A stretch of 64,000 nt of DNA from Deltaproteobacteria bacterium SG8_13. Lineage in GTDB: Bacteria > Desulfobacterota > Desulfobacteria > Desulfobacterales > SG8-13. The translations under genes and the position numbers were made by a program. The notes beneath the pieces were generated by a model, which had not been told where the DNA came from, searched no databases, and saw nothing but the letters and a program-made list of their open reading frames with translations. Shown here piece by piece: positions 1 through 11,621 of this stretch. Numbering within the stretch: the stretch's first letter is position 1; every line of letters starts with the position of its first letter. The stretch is from the NCBI GenBank assembly GCA_001303025.1, contig LJNK01000010.1, positions 1-64,000 of the forward strand, in the 5' to 3' direction.

Positions 1-1830
1 GACCGGCTGAAAGAGGAGAAAGAGCGCGGTATTACCATCGAGCTCGGCTTTGCAGCTCTCGACCTTCCCAGCGGCCAGCATCTGGGAATCGTGGATGTGC
101 CGGGTCACGAGAAATTCGTCAAAAACATGGTGGCCGGCGCCACCGGCATCGACATTGTCGTGATGGTCATCGCCGCCGACGAGGGGGTCATGCCGCAAAC
201 CCGCGAGCATATGGAGATCTGCACCCTTCTTGGCATCCGACACGGTTTTGTGGCACTGACCAAGATCGACCTGGTGGACGAAGAATGGCTGGAGCTGGCC
301 GAGGAAGATGTGCGCGAGTTTACCGCCGGAACCTTCCTGGAGCAAGCGCCCATCGTCCCGGTCTCTGCTGTCAAAGAAAAGGGCCTGGAGGAGTTTATAC
401 GGGTTCTGGATGAATTGAGCAGCTCGGTTCCCGAACGGCCCCGCTCGAACCTTTTCCGTCTTCCCGTGGACCGGGTGTTCAGCATGAAGGGTTTCGGCAC
501 CGTCATCACCGGATCCCTGCTGTCCGGGCAGGTGCGCACCGGCGACACCATCATGATCTACCCTGGACAAATTACCTCCAAGGTCCGTGGCGTGCAGGTT
601 CACAACCGCAGCGTGGAGCAGGCCCTGGCCGGCCAGCGGACGGCCATCAATTTCCAGGGGCTGGAGAAAGCCGCCATCGAACGGGGGGAGACACTGGCTT
701 TTCCGGACACGTTGAACCCCAGCTACATGGTCGATGTCTCCCTGCTCTTTTTGAAAAGCAACAAAAAGGCCCTGAAAAACCGCACCCGGGTGCGCTTTCA
801 CACCGGCACCAGTGAAATCCTGGGCAACCTGATTCTACTCGATCGCGAAGAAATCAAACCGGGGCAGGAAACGGTCGCCCAGCTGCGCCTCGACACCCCG
901 GTGTCGCTGGTCAAAGACGACCGGTACGTGATCCGCAGCTACTCTCCGGTGCGCACTATCGGCGGAGGGGCGGTGCTCAATCCCATGCCGCCAAAACACA
1001 AGCGTTTCCGGCCAGATGTCATCGACGGGCTCAGCCGCATCAATACCCTATCGCCCGAAGAGCTCGTGGCCTATTGCGTGGATCGATCCGGCTACCAGGG
1101 TGCTGCCTTCAATGACCTGGTGGTCATGACCAACATCGTCGACAAAACCCTGGAGCAATTGATCCAATCGCTGCTTTCCCGAAAACAGCTCATCCAGGTG
1201 GACAAGGACAGTCGCAGGGTCATCCACGCCAACAGTTTCGATGCACTCAAACAGCACCTGCGGCAGACGCTGGAAGCTTACCACCAGGCCAACCCGCTGC
1301 GCATCGGGATTCAAAAAGAAGAGCTGCGATCCAAGATTCCGTCCACTTTGAATGCCAAGATCTTCACGCTGCTGCTCAACCAGATGATCAAAGACGAAGA
1401 AATCGCGGCAGAAGAGGATACGGTGCGGTTGTTTGCGCATAAGATCTCACTGGGTGCCGACCAGAAGGACATCCGCAAGCGTATCCTTGCGGAATACAGC
1501 CGCAGTGGGCTCCAACCACCCTGGTTCAAGGAACTCAGCGCCGGGCTGAACACCGAGCCGGCGCGCGCCGCCGACGTCCTGCGCCTGCTGGTGGAAGAGG
1601 GGCAGCTGGTGAAGGTCAAAGAGGATCTTTACTTTGCTGCCGACGTGATCAAAGACCTGCAGAAGCGCCTGGTGGCGTTTTTGACCCAAAACAAAGAGAT
1701 CTCCACGCCCCAGTTCAAGGAGATGACCGGGGCTTCCCGCAAGTACGTCATCCCCCTGATCGAATACTTCGATGCCAGAAACATCACTATCCGCATCGGA
1801 GATATCCGCAAGCTGCGCAAAAGCAGCTAA
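1..1830 (+). CDS. selB: Selenocysteine-specific elongation factor SelB (5' truncated by window)
   Basis: SelB is the GTPase that carries Sec-tRNA(Sec) to UGA codons and binds the SECIS hairpin through its C-terminal winged helices. The frame is open from base 1, and the first residues already hold the switch-I motif [10 protein letters not shown]3 (DVPGHEKF) follows near residue 31 and G4 (TKID) near residue 80. Domains II/III come next, and the last ~270 residues look like tandem winged helices (for example [19 protein letters not shown]). About 28 N-terminal residues with the P-loop lie upstream of the window. It ends in TAA, convergent with hemW. Its presence means the organism can decode UGA as Sec, which bears directly on the rhodanese at 47982. 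The family assignment is very secure. Confidence 0.97.
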   Translation, partial: DRLKEEKERGITIELGFAALDLPSGQHLGIVDVPGHEKFVKNMVAGATGIDIVVMVIAADEGVMPQTREHMEICTLLGIRHGFVALTKIDLVDEEWLELAEEDVREFTAGTFLEQAPIVPVSAVKEKGLEEFIRVLDELSSSVPERPRSNLFRLPVDRVFSMKGFGTVITGSLLSGQVRTGDTIMIYPGQITSKVRGVQVHNRSVEQALAGQRTAINFQGLEKAAIERGETLAFPDTLNPSYMVDVSLLFLKSNKKALKNRTRVRFHTGTSEILGNLILLDREEIKPGQETVAQLRLDTPVSLVKDDRYVIRSYSPVRTIGGGAVLNPMPPKHKRFRPDVIDGLSRINTLSPEELVAYCVDRSGYQGAAFNDLVVMTNIVDKTLEQLIQSLLSRKQLIQVDKDSRRVIHANSFDALKQHLRQTLEAYHQANPLRIGIQKEELRSKIPSTLNAKIFTLLLNQMIKDEEIAAEEDTVRLFAHKISLGADQKDIRKRILAEYSRSGLQPPWFKELSAGLNTEPARAADVLRLLVEEGQLVKVKEDLYFAADVIKDLQKRLVAFLTQNKEISTPQFKEMTGASRKYVIPLIEYFDARNITIRIGDIRKLRKSS

Positions 1831-1863
1831 CACCGCCCGCAACTGCGCCGCCGTGTTGAAACC

Positions 1864-3063
1864 CTAGACTCGTTGTACAAATTCGGCGGCCACGGCATCA
1901 ACCAGGAGCATGCCACGGTCGGTCAGCGCGAGGCGGCCATCTGCGAACGTCAGCAACCCTTCGGCCCCCAGCCGGCCGATGACCTCGCCAAAAAGCTGCT
2001 CGAGGCTCACGCCGAAGCGGTCGTCAAACCGACCCCCGTCGATCCCGTCGGTGGTTCGCAAGCCTAAAAAGACCGCCTCGGTGATCAGCTCCGTGCGCTC
2101 GAGCCGCTCACGGCCGTCGATGGGAAGTCGGCCGCCGGCCAGATCGCCGATATACGCCGCAACGTCCTTTTTGTTCCAACAGCGCTCTGGCTCCAACCAC
2201 GAGTGGGCCGACGGCCCCAGTCCCACGTACGGCACCGACAACCAGTACTTTTGATTGTGACGCGACCGCAGAGCCGCACTGCGGGCAAAATTGGACACTT
2301 CGTAGCGCTGGTACCCGGCATCGGCCAACCGCTCGACGGTGAGCGTCATCATGTCGGCCACGAGCGATTCGGCCGGCGGCCGCACACGGCCCTGCCGGAG
2401 ATCTGCTTCCATCTTCGTGCCGGGTTCAAAGGTCAACGTGTAGCACGACAGATGCTCGACACACTGGCCGGCCGCCTGCTGCAGGTCTTTTCCCCACAGC
2501 CGCAGGCTCTGCTGCGGCAGTCCGTAGATCAAATCCAGGCCCAGGTTGTCGAACCCGGCACGCCGGGCCCAGGAGATGGTATCTGTGACCTGTCGCACAG
2601 TGTGAATCCTGCCGAGAAACATCAGGTTCGCTTCCTGAAACGACTGGGCACCGATGTTCAGACGGTTGATGCCCATTTGCCGGTAGGCGGCCAGCTGTCC
2701 GGCTGTCACGGTTCCAGGGTTTACCTCCACCGTGACCTCGGTGTCGGGCAAAAGATGGATGCTGGTTCGGACTGCAGACAAAATCCGTTGCAGCGAGTCG
2801 ATCGGCAACACGGAGGGCGTGCCGCCGCCCAGGTAGACCGTGTCAAAGGCCAGAGCCGGATCGGCCTTCAGATCAATTTCAACCAGCAGCGCTTCCACGA
2901 AGTCCGGCTGCAGGGAAAGGTCGGAAATGGAGAAAAAGTCGCAGTAGGGGCACTTTTTCCTGCAGAAAGGTATGTGAATGTAAAGACCGGCCGGTTCCAC
3001 AAATTTCGGGGGTTGCACAGGATACCCCACTGATGAAGGTTCGCCGCAGCGGTGAGAAGGCAT
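1864..3063 (-). CDS. hemW: Radical SAM haem chaperone HemW
   Basis: A HemN-like radical SAM protein of the HemW family, which binds haem and delivers it to target enzymes rather than oxidising coproporphyrinogen. The start is placed at an ATG 399 codons from the stop. An upstream in-frame ATG would add a 42-residue tail that does not look like protein. The cluster motif PFCRKKCPYCDF (CxxxCxxC) lies about 30 residues in, followed by YLGGGTPS. The HemW-typical HNQKYW motif is present, and the C-terminal HemN domain is complete. It is last in the clpS-clpA-aat-HIT series on the minus strand, about 50 bp after the HIT gene, so co-transcription is plausible. A true HemN is less likely because of the short, HemW-style N-terminus. 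Confidence 0.92.
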   Translation of the reverse strand: MPSHRCGEPSSVGYPVQPPKFVEPAGLYIHIPFCRKKCPYCDFFSISDLSLQPDFVEALLVEIDLKADPALAFDTVYLGGGTPSVLPIDSLQRILSAVRTSIHLLPDTEVTVEVNPGTVTAGQLAAYRQMGINRLNIGAQSFQEANLMFLGRIHTVRQVTDTISWARRAGFDNLGLDLIYGLPQQSLRLWGKDLQQAAGQCVEHLSCYTLTFEPGTKMEADLRQGRVRPPAESLVADMMTLTVERLADAGYQRYEVSNFARSAALRSRHNQKYWLSVPYVGLGPSAHSWLEPERCWNKKDVAAYIGDLAGGRLPIDGRERLERTELITEAVFLGLRTTDGIDGGRFDDRFGVSLEQLFGEVIGRLGAEGLLTFADGRLALTDRGMLLVDAVAAEFVQRV

Positions 3064-3112
3064 CTTTATAGTACTGCAATGATAACCAGTGCGGTCGGCA
3101 ACAGGGGCAACC

Positions 3113-3451
3113 CTATTTTTCCTTGTCCCAGCCGCCCAGCAGGTGCATGTGTATGTGAAAGATCCGCTGGCCGCCGCCCCACTCCACATTAAACAGCAGT
3201 TTGTATCCCGATTGATCGACCCCTCTCTGGCGGGCGAGCTCCCGGCCGGTCATCACCATGTGGGCCATCAGCTCCTGGTCAAGGCTTTGCAGGTCGTTGA
3301 CGCTGCGAATGTGCTGAAACGGTACGATCAAGTCGTGCACCGGTGCATGCGGATGGATGTCTGCAAAGGCGACCACCCGATCGTCCCGGTACAAAAACTG
3401 CGTGTCGGTTTTCCCGTTTACGATGTTACAGAAAATACATTCTTCGGCCAT
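3113..3451 (-). CDS. HIT-family (histidine triad) nucleotide hydrolase, HinT-like
   Basis: A 112-residue HIT protein of the HinT/protein kinase C inhibitor type. These cytosolic dimers hydrolyse aminoacyl- or phosphoramidate-adenylates. The triad HIHMH is at residues 99-103, with the catalytic middle His followed by LLGGW as in HinT. A CxxC pair (Cys5, Cys8) near the N-terminus is the zinc-knuckle half found in many HinT proteins. The length matches the family. It lies between aat and hemW on the same strand. The physiological substrate cannot be inferred. Confidence 0.93.
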   Translation of the reverse strand: MAEECIFCNIVNGKTDTQFLYRDDRVVAFADIHPHAPVHDLIVPFQHIRSVNDLQSLDQELMAHMVMTGRELARQRGVDQSGYKLLFNVEWGGGQRIFHIHMHLLGGWDKEK

Positions 3452-3590
3452 TTTCCGTCTCCTCTTCCGGGCCTGCTGCCGGCTCGTCCGTACAGATCAG
3501 CGCTCCATCTTTGTTTATCGCCGCAGCCGGCCGAGATGTCAACTCACCGGGGAAAATCACCGCATTCACGGCTGGAGCCGTTGGGGCGGG

Positions 3591-4304
3591 TTATGGTCTG
3601 CTTACCACCATGCCGGCCGGCTGCGCGTACTCCCACCTTCCCTTGAGGGTCGGTGCGGTCAGTGATCGGCGCAGCTGCCGCAAAAACCGGGAGCGCGGAA
3701 TTTCTCGGGCGCCCATTCGTATCAGGTGATCCGTGCTCACCTGGCAATCTATGAGTTCAAAGGACTGCGCCGCAAGCGCCCGGGCCAGATGCACCAGGGC
3801 GACGTTCGAAGCGTTGTCGACCAGCGTGAACATCGATTCTCCGTAAAAGCATCGTCCCAAAGAAACGCCGTACAATCCGCCGGCAAGCTCTCCTTCGGCC
3901 CATACCTCGACTGAATGCGCATAGCCGGCGCGGTGCAGATCGATGTAGGCCGACCGTATTTCTTCAACGATCCAGGTTCCAAAGTCCTGCTTCAACCGGG
4001 TTTCGGCACAACCGGTTATGACCGCTTGAAAGGCGCTGTCCATTGTCACGGAAAACAGCTGCTTGTTCAGCACGCGCTGCAGTGTTCTGGAGACGTGTAT
4101 GTGATCGGGGTACAGGACCAGGCGGGGGTCGGGCGACCACCAGAGGATCGGGTCGCCCTCCGCATACCAGGGGAAGATGCCCTGCCGGTAAGCAGCCAGG
4201 AGGCGTTCGCGGGTCAGATCCCCCCCGACGGCCAGCAATCCTTCGCGGGTTGCAAAGTGCGGCGGGGGAAATGCGATCTTCTCAGATAGAAAAAAGACTG
4301 GCAT
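3591..4304 (-). CDS. aat: Leucyl/phenylalanyl-tRNA--protein transferase
   Basis: Aat transfers Leu or Phe from aminoacyl-tRNA to proteins with N-terminal Arg or Lys, creating primary N-degrons read by ClpS. The chosen ATG gives 237 residues, close to the usual ~230-240. An upstream in-frame ATG would add 50 arginine-rich residues without family similarity. Diagnostic stretches include FPPPHFATREGLLAVGGDL near the N-terminus, RQGIFPWY, ILWWSPDPR and the mid-protein GGLYGVSLGRCFYGESMF. It follows clpA by 173 bp on the same strand, an arrangement that joins the enzyme making the degron with its adaptor and unfoldase. Confidence 0.96.
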   Translation of the reverse strand: MPVFFLSEKIAFPPPHFATREGLLAVGGDLTRERLLAAYRQGIFPWYAEGDPILWWSPDPRLVLYPDHIHVSRTLQRVLNKQLFSVTMDSAFQAVITGCAETRLKQDFGTWIVEEIRSAYIDLHRAGYAHSVEVWAEGELAGGLYGVSLGRCFYGESMFTLVDNASNVALVHLARALAAQSFELIDCQVSTDHLIRMGAREIPRSRFLRQLRRSLTAPTLKGRWEYAQPAGMVVSRP

Positions 4305-4477
4305 GGAAGCGCGACATGGGGTGCTGGAAACCGGGGCACCATCAGAATCAAAGTGCCGCAACCGGATGATCGATTGAAGAGCGCCACTGCTCGAGCGGTA
4401 CAAACAGGGCCGAGCCGGCACCCGGTACCGGAATCGGGCCGCAGGAATCCGCAACCGGGCGTCAGATCGCCTGCGAT

Positions 4478-6721
4478 TTACTGTTCGGTATTGAAGGTGA
4501 GATTGTCGTCTTTGTCGATGTCCACCAGCACATTGCCGCCGGCGGTCAGCCGCCCGAAGAGAATCTCGTCCGACAGCTTGTCTTTGATTTCCGTCTGGAT
4601 CAGCCGCCCCAGCGGTCTGGCCCCGTAGGTTGCATCGTGGCCCTTTTTGGCCAGATAGCGGCGCACCGGTTCAGTGATGCCCACTTTCACCTTTTTGACG
4701 ACCAGCTGTTCGTTGAGTTCCTTGATGAACTTGTCGACGATTTTTTCCATGATCTCCACGCTCAGGGAGTGGAAGGTAATCGTGGCATCGAGACGGTTTC
4801 TGAACTCCGGGCTGAAAAACTTTTCGATGGCCGTCTTTCCCTTGGAGCCGGCGTCCTTCTGCAGGTCACCGAACCCGATGGTCCGGGCGCTCATCTCCCG
4901 CGAGCCGGCATTGGAGGTCATAATCAGGGTGACATTCCGAAAGTCGGCCTTTCTGCCGTTGTTGTCCGTCAGGGTCGCGTGGTCCATTACTTGCAGCAAA
5001 ATGTTGAACAGGTCCGGATGCGCCTTTTCGATTTCATCCAGCAGCAGCACGCTGTAAGGGTGCTTTCGAATCCCGTCGGTCAGCAGTCCGCCCTGATCGA
5101 AACCGATGTAGCCCGGAGGCGCGCCAATCAGCCTCGCCACGGCGTGTTTTTCCATGTACTCGCTCATGTCGTAGCGCTGGAACTCTACACCGAGTATGCG
5201 GGCCAGCTGGCGGGACACCTCGGTTTTGCCGACGCCGGTCGGCCCGGTGAACAGGAACGATCCCACCGGTTTGCCCGGTGCCCCCAGACCGGCCCGGGAG
5301 CGCTTGATGGCCGTAACCAGCGACTGGATCGCTTCATCCTGGCCGAAGACCACCGTCAACAGTTCGTCCGCCAGCACTTCCAGCTTGGTTCGATCCGTGC
5401 TGGACACACTGCGGGGAGGGATGCGGGCCATCTTGGCTACGATCTTCTCGATATCGGAAGGGTTGATCTTTTTTCGACGGGGCGAGCCGGATAGTCGGAT
5501 AAAGGCGCCTGCCTCGTCGATGACATCGATGGCCTTGTCCGGCAGATAGCGATCGTTCAGATACTTGTTGCTCAAATCCGTGGCCGCCTTCAGGGCCGCA
5601 TCGGTATAAACGATTCCGTGGTGCTCTTCGTAACGGGATTTGAGTCCCTTTAGAATCTGAATGGTTTCCTTCACCGGGGGCTCTGCAATTTCAATTTTCT
5701 CGAACCGGCGCGTAAGTGCCCGATCTTTTTCGAAATGGTTTTTGAACTCTTCGTATGTCGTTGACCCGATGCAGCGAATCTCACCGGTGGCCAGCACGGG
5801 CTTGAGGATATTGGAGGCATCCATGGTTCCGCTGCTGGTGGCACCGGCGCCGACAATGGTGTGGATCTCATCGATGAACAAAATCGCCTGCGGCAATTTC
5901 TGCAGGGCCGCAATCACCCCTTTCAGGCGTTGTTCAAAATCCCCCCGGAACTTGGTGCCGGCCAGCATCCCACCGAGATCCAGCGAGAAGATGCGGACAT
6001 CCTTTAAAATGTCGGGCACCAACCCCTGATCGATTTTCTGCGCCAGCCCTTCGGCCATTGCGGTCTTGCCGACGCCCGGATCACCGACGAAAACCGGGTT
6101 GTTTTTACGCCGCCGGCAAAGCACCTGCATGGTGCGCTCCATTTCAGACTGCCGTCCGATCAGCGGGTCGAGCTTTCCGTCGGCCGCCATCTGCACCAGG
6201 TCAATGGTAAAGAGCTCCAGGGGGTCTCCCTTTTTCTTTTTCTGCTTTTTATCGGTCTGTACGAACCCGCCCGACTCTTCATCGAAAGAGCTTTTGGAGA
6301 TCTCGTGGGAGATGTAGTTCAGAACATCCAGGCGCGTGATGCCTTCCTGCTGCAGAATGTAGGCCGCCTGGGAATCTTTTTCGAGAAAGATGGACGCCAG
6401 AATGTCGCTGACCTCGACTTCCTGCTTTTCCGCAGAGCGCACGTGGTTTACGGCGCGCTGGATGACCCGTTGGAATGCAATGGTCTGTTGAAGGACATAT
6501 TCGGTTCCTTCGGGAACCTGTTCCAGTTTCTGGGAGAAGAACTCTTCAAGAGACCGGTTCATCGTCTCGATGCTCCCACCGCAGGCTTCGATGATCTCGA
6601 TTCCGATGCTGTCGTACAAGATGGCAAACAGGATGTGCTCGATACAGACGTATTCGTGACGCCTCTTTTTGGCCTCTCTGACCGCCAGGCCCAGTGTCAC
6701 GCTTAGTTCTTTGCTGATCAT
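4478..6721 (-). CDS. clpA: ATP-dependent Clp protease ATP-binding subunit ClpA
   Basis: This is the AAA+ unfoldase that feeds substrates to ClpP. The 747 residues comprise a ClpA-type N domain (residues 1-~145, where ClpS docks), a D1 ATPase with Walker A GDPGVGKT and Walker B LFIDEIHT, and a D2 ATPase with GPTGVGKT and LLLDEIEK. The TIGFG tripeptide region before the C-terminal part corresponds to the ClpP-binding loop. There is no long ClpB-type middle coiled coil, which excludes ClpB. The start is 3 bp after the clpS stop, so the two are translationally close. No clpP lies in the window. Confidence 0.97.
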   Translation of the reverse strand: MISKELSVTLGLAVREAKKRRHEYVCIEHILFAILYDSIGIEIIEACGGSIETMNRSLEEFFSQKLEQVPEGTEYVLQQTIAFQRVIQRAVNHVRSAEKQEVEVSDILASIFLEKDSQAAYILQQEGITRLDVLNYISHEISKSSFDEESGGFVQTDKKQKKKKGDPLELFTIDLVQMAADGKLDPLIGRQSEMERTMQVLCRRRKNNPVFVGDPGVGKTAMAEGLAQKIDQGLVPDILKDVRIFSLDLGGMLAGTKFRGDFEQRLKGVIAALQKLPQAILFIDEIHTIVGAGATSSGTMDASNILKPVLATGEIRCIGSTTYEEFKNHFEKDRALTRRFEKIEIAEPPVKETIQILKGLKSRYEEHHGIVYTDAALKAATDLSNKYLNDRYLPDKAIDVIDEAGAFIRLSGSPRRKKINPSDIEKIVAKMARIPPRSVSSTDRTKLEVLADELLTVVFGQDEAIQSLVTAIKRSRAGLGAPGKPVGSFLFTGPTGVGKTEVSRQLARILGVEFQRYDMSEYMEKHAVARLIGAPPGYIGFDQGGLLTDGIRKHPYSVLLLDEIEKAHPDLFNILLQVMDHATLTDNNGRKADFRNVTLIMTSNAGSREMSARTIGFGDLQKDAGSKGKTAIEKFFSPEFRNRLDATITFHSLSVEIMEKIVDKFIKELNEQLVVKKVKVGITEPVRRYLAKKGHDATYGARPLGRLIQTEIKDKLSDEILFGRLTAGGNVLVDIDKDDNLTFNTEQ

Positions 6722-6724
6722 GGT

Positions 6725-7045
6725 TTATTCTCTCTCCATGGTGCATTTAAGGGGAAAACCGTATTCCCTTGCAAGGGAGTGAACGGTATCCACTTTCGTT
6801 TCGGCAATTTCAAAGGGGTAGACGCCACACACTCCGGCGCCCGAATGGTGGACCGCCAGCATGATTCGGGTGGCATCTTCTATGGATTTTTGAAATACGG
6901 TCCTGAGAATTTCGACGACGAACTCCATGGTTGTGTAGTCGTCATTGAGCAGCAAAACCCGGTATAAAGGAGGTTCGGTCACGTCCTCCCGAGTCTCTGA
7001 TAGGACCTCACCTTCGAATTCGGGATCGCGCTCACCCATGGGCAT
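6725..7045 (-). CDS. clpS: ATP-dependent Clp protease adaptor ClpS
   Basis: ClpS is the N-recognin that binds N-terminal Leu/Phe/Tyr/Trp and hands substrates to ClpA. The 106 residues have an acidic flexible N-terminus. The pocket residues NDD occur in VLLLNDDYTTMEFV, and the pocket His in VHHSGAGVCG. Both match residues that hold the substrate alpha-amino group in characterised ClpS. It is the first gene of clpS-clpA-aat, with a putative promoter about 50 bp upstream. It is clearly ClpS and not the similar C-terminal half of ribosomal protein L7/L12. Confidence 0.97.
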   Translation of the reverse strand: MPMGERDPEFEGEVLSETREDVTEPPLYRVLLLNDDYTTMEFVVEILRTVFQKSIEDATRIMLAVHHSGAGVCGVYPFEIAETKVDTVHSLAREYGFPLKCTMERE

Positions 7046-7283
7046 TGATCGTCGGATGGGTTCTGATGGATCGCAAGTTCATGATGCCGCAAAAAATATA
7101 TAAGCATCGAAGCCGTCGGTTGTAAAGTGCCGCTGCCGAATGGGCATTTGGCACCGTGTAAATGGGCCGACTGTGCCGCTCCATCAGACCTGTATTATGA
7201 TATCATATTTCGCGCTGAAGAGTCCACATGCAAATCCCGCGGATTGGCTGCAGTAGAGGCGGTGTCCTTGATTTTCGCCGGTG
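7046..7283. other. Intergenic region between clpS and the secA stop
   Basis: This 238-bp stretch holds the clpS promoter and a perfect 12-bp palindrome TATGATATCATA at 7196-7207. I see no convincing coding sequence and no clear T-run terminator after secA. Confidence 0.5.
7097..7126 (-). promoter_or_regulatory. Putative sigma-70 promoter of the clpS-clpA-aat operon
   Basis: On the minus strand, TTTACA (7126-7121) is followed after 18 nt by TATATA (7102-7097). The predicted start lies about 45 nt upstream of the clpS ATG. The -35 matches 5/6 and the -10 matches 4/6. The motif is called by eye only. Confidence 0.45.
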
Positions 7284-9809
<2,526 letters not shown>

Positions 9810-10067
9810 GTCGAATTCACCCTCCACTGTCCACTGTATTGATGATGCCTTCCGCCCCTTCAGACCGCCTGAAGATGACCGGCCGGCAGCCAACCCAGGC
9901 CTGCGCCCTGCATGGCAGACCGGCAACCGGATTGGCTCCATGCGCCCGGCCCTTCGCCGGTAGCGGTAAAGACCGGAATTTCCCCGATTGTGGTTGTCGA
10001 AAAGGCCGATATGACGGCGATATTACAGGAATATAAGAAGTTTTTCCAGAAAAACACCGACAGGAAA

Positions 10068-10094
10068 TGAAAAACCCCTCATTATCGAGGGGTT
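10068..10094 (-). terminator. Rho-independent terminator after the M23 peptidase gene
   Basis: On the minus strand the 8-bp stem AACCCCTC/GAGGGGTT with a 6-nt loop runs directly into TTTTTC. It sits about 30 nt past the peptidase stop codon and before secA. Confidence 0.85.
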
Positions 10095-10124
10095 GGGATT
10101 GCTTCGGTAGTATCGCGCCGTGGT

Positions 10125-11042
10125 TTAGTTCAGCATGTATTTCTCGGGATTGACGGGAATTCCGTTCAGGTGGACCTCGTAGTGCAGGTGCGGGCCGGTG
10201 CTGCGCCCGGTGTTGCCCATCATCGCCAGGGTGTCGCCACGCTTTACGGCCTGGCCGCGTTTCACAACGATCTTGCTCAGGTGGCCGTAACGGGTAACCA
10301 GACCGTGTCCGTGATCGATAATAATCATGTTGCCCAACAGACCCTTGGGTCCCTGGAAAGTGACGACCCCATCGGCTGTAGAGCTGATCGGCGTGCCCTC
10401 GCGGTTGGCAATATCATATCCCTTGTGAAATTCGCGCCGGCCGGTAAACGGGGATTTGCGGTATCCAAACCGCGAAGTGGTCCATCCCTGGCAGGGGCGA
10501 ATGGCCGGGGTGGAGGCCAGCAGGGTTTGCTGATCCTGGAGAAAGCGGAACAGCGACTGGAATCCCCGATTCTGATTGTCGGAGGCCATGCGCAGCTGGT
10601 CCACCTGCTCGTGCATGTCCCGCAGCAAGCTGTTGTGCTTCTGGGTCAGTGGAATCTGGGCGTCCAGATCCTCCGGGATCGACCCGCCGACCCCGAACAG
10701 TCCGTCCTGTTCGTTCGGCTTCTCAATGTTGGCGATAATCCGGATTTTCTTTTCGAAATTGTTGAGCTCGACCAGCTGGGATTTCAGGTCGGAGATCTCG
10801 GTGGCGAACTCCTGGATCTGCCGGCGTTGCCGAATGATTTCATCGCTTTGCAGAGACAACGTGGCTTTGTTGCTAATGGCGCGGGCCGATTCGACTTTCA
10901 AGTGATAGTAGTCATAGGCCATAACGCCCAGGGTCACGAAGCAGGCGACCGCGAAAATGCGGATAAAGGTGGTGGAGATGGTTAGCTGTTTGACGGAGGA
11001 GCCGGAATTGCTGAGGACCATCAATGAGATTTTTTTTCGCAT
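10125..11042 (-). CDS. M23-family (LytM) peptidoglycan endopeptidase, membrane-anchored
   Basis: A predicted envelope murein hydrolase of 305 residues from the chosen ATG; an ATG seven codons upstream is also possible. A single membrane segment (about residues 20-40) follows a short cytoplasmic tail. Then comes a coiled-coil region (about 60-180) and a C-terminal M23 domain. The zinc ligands are visible as H-x3-D in HKGYDIAN and HxH in GPHLHYEV, so it should be catalytically active, unlike degenerate EnvC/NlpD-type domains. The mRNA leader starts about 400 nt upstream and carries a c-di-GMP-I riboswitch with its own terminator, so expression is probably controlled by that second messenger. 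The chromosomal link to secA recurs in related bacteria (from memory). Confidence 0.9.
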   Translation of the reverse strand: MRKKISLMVLSNSGSSVKQLTISTTFIRIFAVACFVTLGVMAYDYYHLKVESARAISNKATLSLQSDEIIRQRRQIQEFATEISDLKSQLVELNNFEKKIRIIANIEKPNEQDGLFGVGGSIPEDLDAQIPLTQKHNSLLRDMHEQVDQLRMASDNQNRGFQSLFRFLQDQQTLLASTPAIRPCQGWTTSRFGYRKSPFTGRREFHKGYDIANREGTPISSTADGVVTFQGPKGLLGNMIIIDHGHGLVTRYGHLSKIVVKRGQAVKRGDTLAMMGNTGRSTGPHLHYEVHLNGIPVNPEKYMLN

Positions 11043-11298
11043 CGTTCTTACTATCCCGTACAAATTCTATCGAATCGTGTTGATTGCCCTAACTTTCAAC
11101 AAGGATATGAAACCGGGCAGATACTTTTATCGAAACAGCAGCATATCCACCTGTTTCTGCAGACCGATTCGGAATTCGTATCACCTTTAACCGGCAGTGT
11201 CAAGCGGCTAAAATTCAGGTTATTGATAATATTTGCAATCCACCGGCAGTTTGCGGCCTTGAGAGTGGCGGCCGATTTCCGCCGGCAGAATCAATGCG

Positions 11299-11334
11299 AA
11301 AAAAATCCGGCCGTCCCGTACAGAGCCAACCGGA
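11299..11334 (-). terminator. Riboswitch-associated intrinsic terminator
   Basis: On the minus strand, an 8-bp stem TCCGGTTG/CGGCCGGA (two G-U pairs, 13-nt loop) is followed immediately by seven T residues. It begins about 10 nt after the riboswitch aptamer, as expected for a transcription-termination expression platform. Confidence 0.82.
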
Positions 11335-11342
11335 AGCCTGCT

Positions 11343-11430
11343 TTCGGCAACCTGGCAATCCTGGCCGTGCGGCTTTAGACCCATGGCTTTGCGTCGTCGC
11401 CTTTCGGGGACTTTGCCTTTTCGTGCAACA
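11343..11430 (-). promoter_or_regulatory. Cyclic di-GMP-I (GEMM-I) riboswitch
   Basis: The minus-strand leader contains, in order, the GEMM-I hallmarks: GGCAAAG, a hairpin capped by a GAAA tetraloop (CCCCGAAAGG), the near-invariant GACGCAAAGCC, then GGGTCTAA. The P2 side closes with GATTGCCAGGTTGCCG, equivalent to the GGTAGC(C)GGGTTACCG segment of classical members. The aptamer starts about 10-15 nt after the predicted transcription start and is followed by a terminator hairpin. The first full gene downstream is the M23 peptidase (ATG ~300 nt further). GEMM-I aptamers bind c-di-GMP. Whether ligand turns this copy on or off cannot be read from sequence alone. Confidence 0.92.
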
Positions 11431-11444
11431 GATATTTTGAATAA

Positions 11445-11473
11445 ATTTTACGCGAATCCCGAACGCTTGTCAA
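11445..11473 (-). promoter_or_regulatory. Sigma-70 promoter of the riboswitch/M23 transcript
   Basis: Perfect TTGACA (11473-11468), a 17-nt spacer and TAAAAT (11450-11445) on the minus strand. The predicted start at about 11438 is just upstream of the aptamer, which supports both calls. Confidence 0.8.
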
Positions 11474-11555
11474 GCAAAATACTCAATTTTTTGGGGATAT
11501 TGGCTATCGGTGCTGCCGGTTGACGGCTCCGGATCACCGGCGCTGTCGGCAGGCC

Positions 11556-11591
11556 GCCGCACTTTTTCGGCAATGGCTGAAAAAGTGCGGC
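11556..11591. repeat. 13-bp perfect inverted repeat downstream of folD
   Basis: GCCGCACTTTTTC at 11556-11568 is the exact reverse complement of 11579-11591, with a 10-nt loop. It lies about 30 nt beyond the folD stop, so it may end folD transcription. No T-run follows the stem on either strand, so a conventional intrinsic terminator is uncertain. Confidence 0.6.
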
Positions 11592-11621
11592 GACGAGCGA
11601 TGCGTCCTGAAATACATCGGG

